From positions 1-13,208 of the forward strand of contig JACDAZ010000472.1 of the NCBI GenBank assembly GCA_013695175.1: a stretch of DNA of 13,208 nt, in the 5' to 3' direction. Below are positions 6,237-13,208 of this stretch, in pieces. This stretch comes from Flavisolibacter sp. GTDB lineage: Bacteria > Bacteroidota > Bacteroidia > Chitinophagales > Chitinophagaceae. The notes beneath the pieces are model-generated. The model had not been told where the DNA came from and did no database searches. It saw only the letters and a list, made by a program, of their open reading frames with translations. Position 1 is the stretch's first letter. Each line of letters opens with the position of its first letter. Both the position numbers and the translations under genes were made by a program.

Positions 6237-9200
6237 TTATAACGAGGAAATGTCCTGTGTTCTTTTTACCCCCTTCCGGTTTATGATTTCTATAGTCTTC
6301 ATCGTATCATCTGCAATCAATAACCTTGCTGATTGAGAAATAAAAGAACTGCCGTGGTACAATTCTACATTCCTTTTTTTGCCATTTTTAAAAAAAATAA
6401 TCGCCTGGACATCATTTTCAAGAAAACGAATTATTTTGTTTTTCTTTTTAAGAGTAAATATCTCCAGTGTTCCCTTGTTTTGAGTAGCCGCTAAGCTATA
6501 ACTATTGCCTGCTGCAAACTTTACCAATCCTTTTCCATCACCAGGGACATAAAAGCCGCTTTGCTGAAGACTCATCGTTTTAAAAGACCCTGTTCCATTA
6601 CCTAATAAAACCAATCCATTGAATGCATCATAGCGGCCATTGACTACCTCATTCCCATAATCGTTTCCCACAAGAATCAGGTCGAGCCAGCCATCACCAT
6701 TGATATCTTCAGCTACCATTCCATTCAAAGGTGCCATTTGTGCCAATGCAGGCAAGGGTTTTATTTCAAAACGGTTATTACCATTATTCTGAATATAGCA
6801 ACTTGAAAAAAAGTTTGCTTTTAACTTATAAGCATTTTCTATTTCTTCTTTATTCAAAATAGCATCCATACCGGATGATGCATAGCTTTTATAATTTTGA
6901 AACTTACTTTTGGTCCTGACCATTTGTTTCGCCATATCATCCCTTACATGGGCCGGGAATTCTTTGCGGTTGCCAGCTTTGTCCGGCAGGTATAAAGCTG
7001 GTATAGCATCATACGATTCATCACCATCAAAATCTGCAGCATAAATGGTTACCGGTTCGTTGGCTGAGGCTTTGAAAAAAGAATTCAGTCCAAGATTGCC
7101 TACTACATAATCTATATCGCCGTCATTATCAAAATCGCCGGCTGTAATGCTGGTCCACCATCCAAGCATTTCCTGCAGACCTGTACTGTTTGTGATGTTG
7201 CTGAATTTGCCCTTGTTATTTTTAAAAATTGTTATGGGCATTCCTTCGCCTGCTATAATCAAATCAGGCCAGCCATCATTGTCAAAATCAGACCATACTG
7301 CATCACAAACCATTCCTATATTTATAAGTGCAGGTGCAATTTCAGCTGTAACATCTGTAAATTTCAATATTCCATTTTCAGAATCGTTGCGATAAATATA
7401 ACTACTTACAGGCTCAGGGTACCGGCCAGGCTGCACTCTACCGCCAATAAACAAATCCAGATCACCATCACCATCCATGTCAACAGCTTTGACACAGCTT
7501 GTGCTATTGTAGTTTTTAGGTAAGGCCGTTGTGTCCAGTTGAAAGTTTCCATTTCCTATATTAATAAAAATTTGATCCTGGTAATTTTTGGTATTTGGTA
7601 TAAATTCATTACTGCCACTGCATATATACAAGTCTAAATCGCCGTCTCCATCCGCATCAAATAAAAGCATCCCCATCATTTCAGGTCGGCGTGAATCAGA
7701 ACCGGTAGCTGACGGCAATATTTTTTCTATAAACTTACCATTTGCCTGCTGCAAAAAATAACTGCCCTGGTTGCCGGCAGAAGCACCAATAACTATATCG
7801 TCCAAACCATTGTTATCAATGTCTCCAACGGCTATTGAAGGTCCGAATTGAGATAACTTATGTGGCAGCAATTTTTGATAATTGAAATCAATAAAATCAA
7901 ATTCGTTATGCAGGTAATCAATGGCACTTTCGGTGGTGCTATTGGTAAATAATGGAGGAGATAGTACCGTGGCTAATGCAACTCCTGCATCTGTTGCATC
8001 TTTATAGAGTAGCGTTAGATTTTGGTTTACGGGAATTTGAAACAGTTTTTGCTGTTTTCCATCTGGCCAGCTAATAACCATGGAATCAATTATTTTGCAC
8101 TTACCAAGGCCAAAGTGCAATCCATTTGCAACAGTGGATAGGTAACCACGATAAGGCGAATTTTCAAAAGTTTGTATTTTACCACCTTCATAGTAAATAA
8201 CAGCAATGGCACCAATCCCATTTTTGTTTAATGAACTGCCATTAAAAGAAAGATTGAGATAATTGTTTTGATTAAATTTTTCAGATTCATTCTTAAAAAC
8301 AAAAGCTTTTTCATTGATGTTATTGATAACATAATCAAGGTCACCATCCAGATCCAAATCCACATAAACAGCACCACAGGAAAAAGAAGGTGCCTGCATG
8401 CCCCATGCTTCTGTTACATTTTCAAATTGTAAGGTGCCGGTATTTCGATAAGCATAATTGGAAATTTTTACCTGGGGAATCTGATCCAATAAATCTTTTT
8501 TTGAAGTGCTTTGATAAGCCTTTGACCGGTACACTGCAAAATCATGGTCTGTCACATCTTTGGGATAGCCATTGGTGATGATCAGGTCCTTGAAACCATC
8601 ATTATCAAAATCGGCAATGGAAGGATTCCAGCTCCAGTCGGTTTCAGCAATACCCGCATAAAATGAAATATCGCTGAAAGACGGCAGCATTTTGCCAGAT
8701 GTATCCATAGCTACAAGGCCATTGTTCAATTGCAAAGTATTACGCACATATTGTAAAACTGATCCATTATTTAGCAAGGTTTGGTGTACGAAATAATTGC
8801 TGCCCATCATATTCTTTTTCTTCCTGTAATTATCTTCGGGGTTCATGTCAACAGCTATAATGTCGTCCAAACCATCATTGTTGATATCAGCAATATCGAT
8901 ACCCATGGCATTTTGAGAGGTATGCTTGAAAACTTTTCTGGCTCTGTTAGTGAATGTTCCGTCTCCATTATTTATATACAACAGATCACTGCCATAAAAG
9001 TCGTTCGTAACATAAATATCCTTCCAGCCATCCTGGTTGATATCGGCTATGGCTATGCCCGGACCATATCCTTCATCTTGTATGCCGGCTTCTTTTGATA
9101 CATCTTTAAAATAAGGGTGACCCAAAGAATCGCTGCCTTCGTTACGGTATAATTTATCGTTCAGGGCTTCCATATTTTCATCGGAACTCCCGTCAAATCG

Positions 9201-9797
9201 GGTACTGTTACGCTGTGCCAGGTTTGTAGTAACCAGGTACATATCCAGATCGCCATCACGGTCATAATCAAAAAAAGCAGCATGTACTGATAAGCCGGTA
9301 TCTGCAAGGCCATAGGCTTTTGCCATTTCTTTAAAATAAGGTACCCCTTCTTTGTTCAGGCCCTGGTTGATATATAGTAGATTAGCTCGCTGATCCGGAT
9401 CTTTATTTATGGTGGCACAAACATAGATATCCAGCCATCCATCATTGTTAATATCTACTATGGAAGCCGCATTGCTCCAGCGGCCATTGCCAGTTACACC
9501 GGCGGCTGCTGTAATATCTTTAAATTGAAGGTTACCCTTATTTAAGTAAAGCTTATTAGAAACCTGGCTGGCTGTAAAATATAAATCGGGCAAACCATCA
9601 TTATTAAAATCGCCAACCGCCACACCACCGCCATTGTACAGGAATTCCATATCCAGTGGGTTGATAGAGTCATTTTCAACAATTTCATTATTGAAGTGAA
9701 TACCAGTGTGAGATGCCGATAATTGCCGGAAGTGAGTATTGGATTGCTTACATGTCAACAAACATAAACAAGCAGTAAGAATCAAAATAAACTTCAT
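6237..9797 (-). CDS. giant FG-GAP/VCBS-repeat lipoprotein with ASPIC/UnbV domain (CRTAC1-like)
   Basis: This 1186-residue protein has a lipoprotein-type leader: a hydrophobic stretch, then LCLLTC with lipidation candidate Cys16, then KQSN. About fourteen FG-GAP blades follow, each with a calcium-binding loop of the type D-x-N/D-x-D-G-x-x-D. Examples are VGDFNNDGLPDLYF (61-74), VDINNDGWLDIYV, FDYDRDGDLDMYL, ADFDNDGFKDLII and VDMDGDGDLDLFI. An ASPIC/UnbV domain lies at about 525-597 (IGAIAVIYYEGGK through VISWPDGKQQ). A second series of blades follows, then a C-terminal region of about 150 residues resembling a degenerate second ASPIC domain. Such proteins form beta-propellers, bind calcium and are common beside SusC/SusD loci of Bacteroidota; no enzymatic role is established for them. 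As first gene of the operon with two secreted enzymes it may bind the glycan or scaffold the enzymes at the cell envelope (inference). Confidence 0.88.
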   Translation of the reverse strand: MKFILILTACLCLLTCKQSNTHFRQLSASHTGIHFNNEIVENDSINPLDMEFLYNGGGVAVGDFNNDGLPDLYFTASQVSNKLYLNKGNLQFKDITAAAGVTGNGRWSNAASIVDINNDGWLDIYVCATINKDPDQRANLLYINQGLNKEGVPYFKEMAKAYGLADTGLSVHAAFFDYDRDGDLDMYLVTTNLAQRNSTRFDGSSDENMEALNDKLYRNEGSDSLGHPYFKDVSKEAGIQDEGYGPGIAIADINQDGWKDIYVTNDFYGSDLLYINNGDGTFTNRARKVFKHTSQNAMGIDIADINNDGLDDIIAVDMNPEDNYRKKKNMMGSNYFVHQTLLNNGSVLQYVRNTLQLNNGLVAMDTSGKMLPSFSDISFYAGIAETDWSWNPSIADFDNDGFKDLIITNGYPKDVTDHDFAVYRSKAYQSTSKKDLLDQIPQVKISNYAYRNTGTLQFENVTEAWGMQAPSFSCGAVYVDLDLDGDLDYVINNINEKAFVFKNESEKFNQNNYLNLSFNGSSLNKNGIGAIAVIYYEGGKIQTFENSPYRGYLSTVANGLHFGLGKCKIIDSMVISWPDGKQQKLFQIPVNQNLTLLYKDATDAGVALATVLSPPLFTNSTTESAIDYLHNEFDFIDFNYQKLLPHKLSQFGPSIAVGDIDNNGLDDIVIGASAGNQGSYFLQQANGKFIEKILPSATGSDSRRPEMMGMLLFDADGDGDLDLYICSGSNEFIPNTKNYQDQIFINIGNGNFQLDTTALPKNYNSTSCVKAVDMDGDGDLDLFIGGRVQPGRYPEPVSSYIYRNDSENGILKFTDVTAEIAPALINIGMVCDAVWSDFDNDGWPDLIIAGEGMPITIFKNNKGKFSNITNSTGLQEMLGWWTSITAGDFDNDGDIDYVVGNLGLNSFFKASANEPVTIYAADFDGDESYDAIPALYLPDKAGNRKEFPAHVRDDMAKQMVRTKSKFQNYKSYASSGMDAILNKEEIENAYKLKANFFSSCYIQNNGNNRFEIKPLPALAQMAPLNGMVAEDINGDGWLDLILVGNDYGNEVVNGRYDAFNGLVLLGNGTGSFKTMSLQQSGFYVPGDGKGLVKFAAGNSYSLAATQNKGTLEIFTLKKKNKIIRFLENDVQAIIFFKNGKKRNVELYHGSSFISQSARLLIADDTMKTIEIINRKGVKRTQDISSL

Positions 9798-9977
9798 GTC
9801 AAAAAATTATAGCAACCAGTGAGCAAATAAGGTAAGTATTTTACTGCTATTTTAAAGATTATAATTGATATTGAATGCAGGAGAGATAATGATACCTCTA
9901 GAGCCGGACCCTGTATGCTAAGGATATAGCTAACTTTATCAGGATTTTTTTTTGAAGTATTTGTGTATAGTTAAATC

Positions 9978-10997
9978 CTAAAGTGATTTTCTCTTAATCA
10001 GAACAAATGGATTTTTGATGTTTTCCTTACTATTGGTTAATATCAATTCCGCAGCTGTTTCTCCCATTTTCACATGATCCGTAGAGATAACTGTTATACC
10101 ATCCAGTAATACTTCTTTTAAAGGGGTTTCATTGTACGAAATGATGCCAACATCTTTACCAATCTTCAATTTTTTTAACAAGCATATTTTAATCAGGTTG
10201 GCAAGGTCTAATTCTTCTATAACTATAAAAACATCCCCTTTACTTACCGTTGTATCAGTTTTTATTTCAGAAAGAACTTCAGATTTAAAAGAATTTTGCA
10301 TACAAAATTTTTTAAATCCCTTTACAATCTCCGGAGGATATGGAATCATTGTGGAATGTACTAACCGTAAATTTGAATATTTTTTTAATAAATCAAGTCC
10401 TTCGTCCAGGGCATCAATGATATCATTTTCAAAATCCTGATAAACAGCACCACATTTTAAATTAAGAAAAGGTATTTTTTTGTCTAATATAATCAGTTGG
10501 TCGGGTGGTATGGATTTGATAATCTGCATCGCTTCATCCGGGTTTTCATAGAAGTAAGGCATAATCACTATAAAGTTGTAATCACTTAAATGATTTTCTA
10601 CCAGGCTTTTTAAAATCTGTACATTGAAGTGGTGAATTTTTAAATCTACTATAGCATTTTTGCCCAACTTTTCAATGAAGGCATTGTAAATTTGTTTTTT
10701 GTAATTACTGATTTTATTAAAAATTAGTAAAACTTTTATAGGCACATCTATGTCTACATTATTAATGTAGTATCCTTTTCCTTTTATGGGAACAATAGTA
10801 CCTTTCTCTCTTAATATCGTATATGCTTTTTCAACTGTTACCCTTGATACAAAGTATTCTTCACTTAGTTCATTAATTGATAAGATCTTCTGTCCTTTTT
10901 TTAGCTTTCCCCGGCGGATGGCATCCGTTACTGCATTAACAATCTGAAGGTACTTTGGCGTTTTACTTTCTACCCCAATGTCTAGGAGTGGCATCAT
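9978..10997 (-). CDS. GntR-family regulator with LacI/periplasmic-binding-type sensor domain
   Basis: This 339-residue cytoplasmic protein has an N-terminal GntR winged helix (about residues 12-80): KYLQIVNAVTDAIRRGKLKKGQ, then NELSEEYFVSRVTVEKAYTILREKG, and the wing IKGKGYYI. From about residue 86 (IKVLLIF) to the end it has a LacI/GalR-like periplasmic-binding fold, including DVGIISYNETPLKEVLLDGITVIS and the TDHVKMGETAAELIL signature. This architecture is that of AraR-type regulators, in which a sugar or sugar derivative releases the protein from DNA. It lies between the secreted-enzyme operon (180 bases downstream, same strand) and the divergent SusC gene, so it probably controls one or both and itself. 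Two ATG codons are adjacent (10995-10997 and 10992-10994), differing by one residue. The ligand cannot be predicted. Confidence 0.9.
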   Translation of the reverse strand: MMPLLDIGVESKTPKYLQIVNAVTDAIRRGKLKKGQKILSINELSEEYFVSRVTVEKAYTILREKGTIVPIKGKGYYINNVDIDVPIKVLLIFNKISNYKKQIYNAFIEKLGKNAIVDLKIHHFNVQILKSLVENHLSDYNFIVIMPYFYENPDEAMQIIKSIPPDQLIILDKKIPFLNLKCGAVYQDFENDIIDALDEGLDLLKKYSNLRLVHSTMIPYPPEIVKGFKKFCMQNSFKSEVLSEIKTDTTVSKGDVFIVIEELDLANLIKICLLKKLKIGKDVGIISYNETPLKEVLLDGITVISTDHVKMGETAAELILTNSKENIKNPFVLIKRKSL

Positions 10998-11091
10998 GTA
11001 AGCAATTGTAATTTGCCATCAAAATACGTAATCCTTTAATAACAGAAACTTAAATTTAGAGAATTTATAAAGCAAGGGACTTAAAATATAA

Positions 11092-11106
11092 TATTGGTTA
11101 TCAATA
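11092..11106. promoter_or_regulatory. candidate operator, pseudopalindrome TATTGGTTATCAATA
   Basis: This 15-base site has seven-base arms around a central T, with six of seven positions complementary. It lies about 95 bases upstream of the regulator start, where autoregulation by a GntR-type dimer would be expected. Sites of this length occur by chance in AT-rich DNA, so position is the main support. TATCAAT also occurs on the minus strand at 9864-9870, ahead of the operon start. Confidence 0.3.
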
Positions 11107-11190
11107 CTTTTTTATCATTTTTTATAAAAGATGGCAGCAGCAAATTCTATATAAAGAATTTTAAAAGAACATTCAATACAAACCCATACA

Positions 11191-11214
11191 GGATCAGTTT
11201 TTAAGTGCTGATCC
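11191..11214. repeat. inverted repeat GGATCAG / CTGATCC with 10-base spacer
   Basis: GGATCAG (11191-11197) and CTGATCC (11208-11214) are perfect seven-base complements around TTTTTAAGTG. No gene ends next to it, so it is unlikely to be a terminator. It could be an operator dyad or a hairpin in a long susC leader. A T-run does not follow on either strand. A hairpin of this size is not rare by chance. Confidence 0.3.
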
Positions 11215-11259
11215 AATGTCAGTAAGGTTTATAGAAAGAAATATATTTCATTAATTCCT

Positions 11260-11293
11260 CTTTAGTCTTGCAATACTATACTCTAGTCTTGAA
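11260..11293 (+). repeat. direct repeat CTxTAGTCTTGxA, two copies 21 bases apart
   Basis: Positions 11260-11272 and 11281-11293 match at 11 of 13 bases and share the core TAGTCTTG. The start-to-start distance is exactly 21 bases, two helical turns. Direct half-sites at that period are typical of AraC-type activators. The site lies about 160 bases upstream of the SusC start. No AraC-type regulator is in the window, so the role is speculative. Confidence 0.3.
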
Positions 11294-11453
11294 CATATGA
11301 TTTCCATAATTTAGGTTTTCTTCTTTTTTTTTAACTTTTTTATTTGATAATAAGGATAGTGAAGGATACATAGATTCATAATTCTCATTTATTTACACTA
11401 AGAGTTTTAAATATTTTAAAATATTCTTAACAACTTATAACTAAATTCAAACA

Positions 11454-13208
11454 ATGATTGCTATGAGTAAAGAAACTACTACCATTTCCCTTTGGTACAA
11501 GTACCTTCTTATCTTCTTTTTATTTATTTTTTGTGGGCAAACCTTATTCGCCCAAACTACTATTTCTGGACGCATTGTAGATAATGCCACTAATGAAGGT
11601 GTGCCCAGAGTAAGTGTAATGGTAAAAGGTACTAACCGGGGCACCCTTACGGATGATAGAGGAAATTATCAAATTAATGCAGCCCAGGGAGAAATTCTGG
11701 TATTTACCAGCCAGGGTTTTACTTCCCGTGAAGTAACTGTTACGGGAACAACTGTTAATATCAGTTTTGTTCCTGATAACCGTGAAATGTCTGAAGTGGT
11801 GGTAATTGGTTATGGCCAAAAAAACCGCAGGATGCTTACAGAGTCTATTGGTACGGTAACAGCAAAGGAAATTCAAAAGCTACCAGTAGCCAGCGCCGAT
11901 GCTGCCATACAAGGTAGGGTTTCCGGCGTTCAAATTACCAGTGTTGATGGTACTCCCGGCGCTCAGGTGGCTGTAAGGGTTAGAGGTGTAGGAACAGTAG
12001 GTAATACCCAACCCCTTTTTGTGATTGATGGTATACCTGTAGGTAATGGTTCGGGAGGAGATCCGGTAAATGGTGGCCGGAACACAAATCCGTTGGCATC
12101 CCTGAATCCTTCAGATATTGAAAATATATCCGTATTGAAAGATGCCTCTTCGGCAGCCATTTATGGTATGAGGGCTGCAAACGGTGTAGTATTGATTACG
12201 ACCAAAAGAGGAAAATCAGGTAGACCCAGAATTACGTTAGATGCTTTTCAGGGGATGCAGCAATTTCCTAAAAATCTGAAGGTCAATAACACACAGCAAT
12301 ATGTAGAGCTTGCACAGGAAGCCATAACAAACAGGAACATACAAGATAATTTATCTCCTGGCCAAACAGGTTTCAGGGTTTTGCATCCTGACTTGTTGGC
12401 TGGCTCACCAACAAGTGTATTAGGTATTAATACTGATTGGGAAGCTGCTTCTATTAATAAAAATGCACCTATAGCCAATTATAATGTTGGCGTATCCGGA
12501 GGCACTGATTTTGCCAATTACTTTTTTTCCATGGGCTACTTCAACCAGGAAGCTATTACCAGGGGATGGGATTTAGAACGATATACATTTCGTGCTAATT
12601 CAGATTACAAAATTGGAAATCGGTTTAAAATTGGTCAAACCCTGGCTGTATCTTTCCAGGAAACAAACAGGGGCATGAATGGAGGCGGTGATGGATTCTA
12701 TTATGCCAATAACATTGGCATGCCACCTTTCTTTAAAATTTATGATGATCAAAATACAATTCCCGGCAACAGGTATGGTTTTAATGGCAATTTAAATGTT
12801 GCAGGTATTACAGCAGGAAACCAGTTTGGTCTTAATGAAATTGTTGATGACCAGGTACATGATTACAGGTTATTAGGTGGCTTGTATGGCGAGTTGGAAT
12901 TGCTCAGAGGCTTACGTTTCAGATCTGCCGCTTCTATTGATTTAGGTTTTGGCAGGAACACCAGGTGGCAACCCGCTTTTAATGCAGCAGAAATTGGTTA
13001 TGCAAGAGATGCCAATAATTTTTCTGACAACAGAGGTCAGGGCTATACACAGGTATTTACAAATACTTTATCTTATGAAAGATCGCTGCAAGATCATTCT
13101 TTCAATTTATTGGGCGGTATAGAGTATCAGAAAATCAGGGGCAATAATTTAAGTTATGGAGGTGTAAACTTTTCCAGTACTGACCCTGGTTTTTATACTG
13201 TGGTTAGC
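11454..13208 (+). CDS. SusC/RagA-family TonB-linked outer-membrane receptor, N-terminal 585 codons (3' end beyond window)
   Basis: The frame is open from ATG 11454 to the last base of the window (no stop). A signal peptide (about 1-34, LIFFLFIFCGQTLFAQ) is followed by a carboxypeptidase-D-like regulatory domain (about 35-108, ISGRIVDNATNEGVPRVSV through GNYQINAAQG). A TonB-box-like segment EVVVIGYG comes next (115-121), then the plug domain with IQGRVSGVQI, VRVRGVG and PLFVIDGIPVG. The SusC signature IENISVLKDASSAAIYGMRA then NGVVLITTKRG lies at 222-253. The beta-barrel begins after about residue 255. SusC proteins import oligosaccharides through the outer membrane using TonB energy, paired with a SusD lipoprotein usually encoded next, here off the right edge. 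An alternative ATG at 11463 is possible. It is divergent from the GntR regulator, which probably controls it. Confidence 0.95.
   Translation, partial: MIAMSKETTTISLWYKYLLIFFLFIFCGQTLFAQTTISGRIVDNATNEGVPRVSVMVKGTNRGTLTDDRGNYQINAAQGEILVFTSQGFTSREVTVTGTTVNISFVPDNREMSEVVVIGYGQKNRRMLTESIGTVTAKEIQKLPVASADAAIQGRVSGVQITSVDGTPGAQVAVRVRGVGTVGNTQPLFVIDGIPVGNGSGGDPVNGGRNTNPLASLNPSDIENISVLKDASSAAIYGMRAANGVVLITTKRGKSGRPRITLDAFQGMQQFPKNLKVNNTQQYVELAQEAITNRNIQDNLSPGQTGFRVLHPDLLAGSPTSVLGINTDWEAASINKNAPIANYNVGVSGGTDFANYFFSMGYFNQEAITRGWDLERYTFRANSDYKIGNRFKIGQTLAVSFQETNRGMNGGGDGFYYANNIGMPPFFKIYDDQNTIPGNRYGFNGNLNVAGITAGNQFGLNEIVDDQVHDYRLLGGLYGELELLRGLRFRSAASIDLGFGRNTRWQPAFNAAEIGYARDANNFSDNRGQGYTQVFTNTLSYERSLQDHSFNLLGGIEYQKIRGNNLSYGGVNFSSTDPGFYTVVS

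Larger units (their letters stand above)
3730..9797 (-). other. probable three-gene operon: FG-GAP lipoprotein, beta-helix glycosidase, esterase
   Basis: The three minus-strand genes have intergenic gaps of 41 bases (6196-6236) and 15 bases (4663-4677). No hairpin with a T-run lies between them. All three products carry export signals, and the two enzymes suit one glycan-processing task. The promoter would lie in 9798-9977, the 180 bases after the regulator stop, although read-through from the regulator gene is also possible. This is an inference from spacing and strand. Confidence 0.65.
10998..11453. promoter_or_regulatory. divergent promoter/operator region between regulator and susC-like gene
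   Basis: This 456-base AT-rich spacer separates divergent starts, so it should hold both promoters and any operators. Three candidate signals are listed separately: a pseudopalindrome at 11092-11106, a hairpin-forming inverted repeat at 11191-11214, and a 21-base-period direct repeat at 11260-11293. A sequence resembling the Bacteroidota -7 box (TAATTTAG, 11307-11314; consensus TAnnTTTG) follows TTG at 11289-11291 but at a spacing of 15, shorter than usual. That makes the promoter uncertain. The SusC leader would be long and A/T-rich. No convincing open reading frame or RNA gene was recognised. Confidence 0.5.

Noticed and set aside
6237..9797. Repeated DNA pattern (many complementary copies of GATxxxGATGG-like words), possibly a tandem or CRISPR-like repeat
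   Set aside because: The repeats encode the D-x-D-x-DG calcium loops of FG-GAP blades, are irregularly spaced and diverged in DNA; there are no constant repeats with unique spacers.
11171..11253. Short open frame reading KPIQDQFLSADPMSVRFIERNIFH before a stop
   Set aside because: It lacks a good start and matches no family I know; it overlaps the inverted repeat and is probably non-coding.
11289..11314. Promoter for the susC-like gene (TTG with TAATTTAG)
   Set aside because: The spacing of 15 is too short and the -7 box has a mismatch; mentioned only as a weak candidate, not called as a feature.

Overview
The window looks like part of a carbohydrate-utilisation locus from an AT-rich member of the Bacteroidota, most likely near the Chitinophagaceae. 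The reasons are a SusC/RagA-type TonB-linked outer-membrane receptor, a very long FG-GAP/ASPIC lipoprotein, a run of secreted carbohydrate-active enzymes, AT-rich spacers, and start codons without clear Shine-Dalgarno sequences. The genus cannot be fixed from the sequence alone.

Layout from left to right. At 2-205 (+) is the last 67 codons of a DUF1080/3-keto-disaccharide hydrolase-type protein, cut by the window edge. After a 318-base AT-rich spacer comes a secreted SGNH-type esterase (524-1867, +). It meets a compact secreted clan GH-A hydrolase (GH2 TIM-barrel type, 1869-3170, -) tail to tail with one base between the stop codons. The spacer at 3171-3729 is intergenic, but at its 3' part it carries a frameshifted remnant of the C-terminus of a short-chain dehydrogenase on the + strand. 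Next is a minus-strand run that reads as one operon: FG-GAP/ASPIC lipoprotein (9797 to 6237), right-handed beta-helix glycosidase related to GH28 (6195 to 4678), and secreted alpha/beta-hydrolase esterase (4662 to 3730), with gaps of 41 and 15 bases. Upstream of it on the same strand is a GntR-type regulator with a LacI-like sensor domain (10997 to 9978). A 456-base divergent spacer then leads to the SusC receptor (11454 to beyond the window end, +), whose first 585 codons are present.

How the parts probably work together (inference). The SusC receptor, presumably with a SusD just outside the window, imports an oligosaccharide. The beta-helix enzyme, the GH2-type enzyme and the two esterases trim and deacylate the glycan outside the cytoplasm. 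The FG-GAP lipoprotein may serve as a surface or periplasmic binding/scaffold protein. The GntR/LacI chimera senses a breakdown product and controls the divergent promoters. A beta-helix glycosidase plus two esterases would suit an acetylated plant polysaccharide such as a pectic side chain. However, the beta-helix enzyme lacks the His and Arg/Lys motifs of true polygalacturonases, so galacturonan itself is not a safe guess.

No RNA gene, insertion sequence or CRISPR array was seen. The most unusual points are the dehydrogenase relic, the motif losses in the beta-helix enzyme, the compact GH2-like enzyme, and the putative operators in the regulator/SusC spacer.
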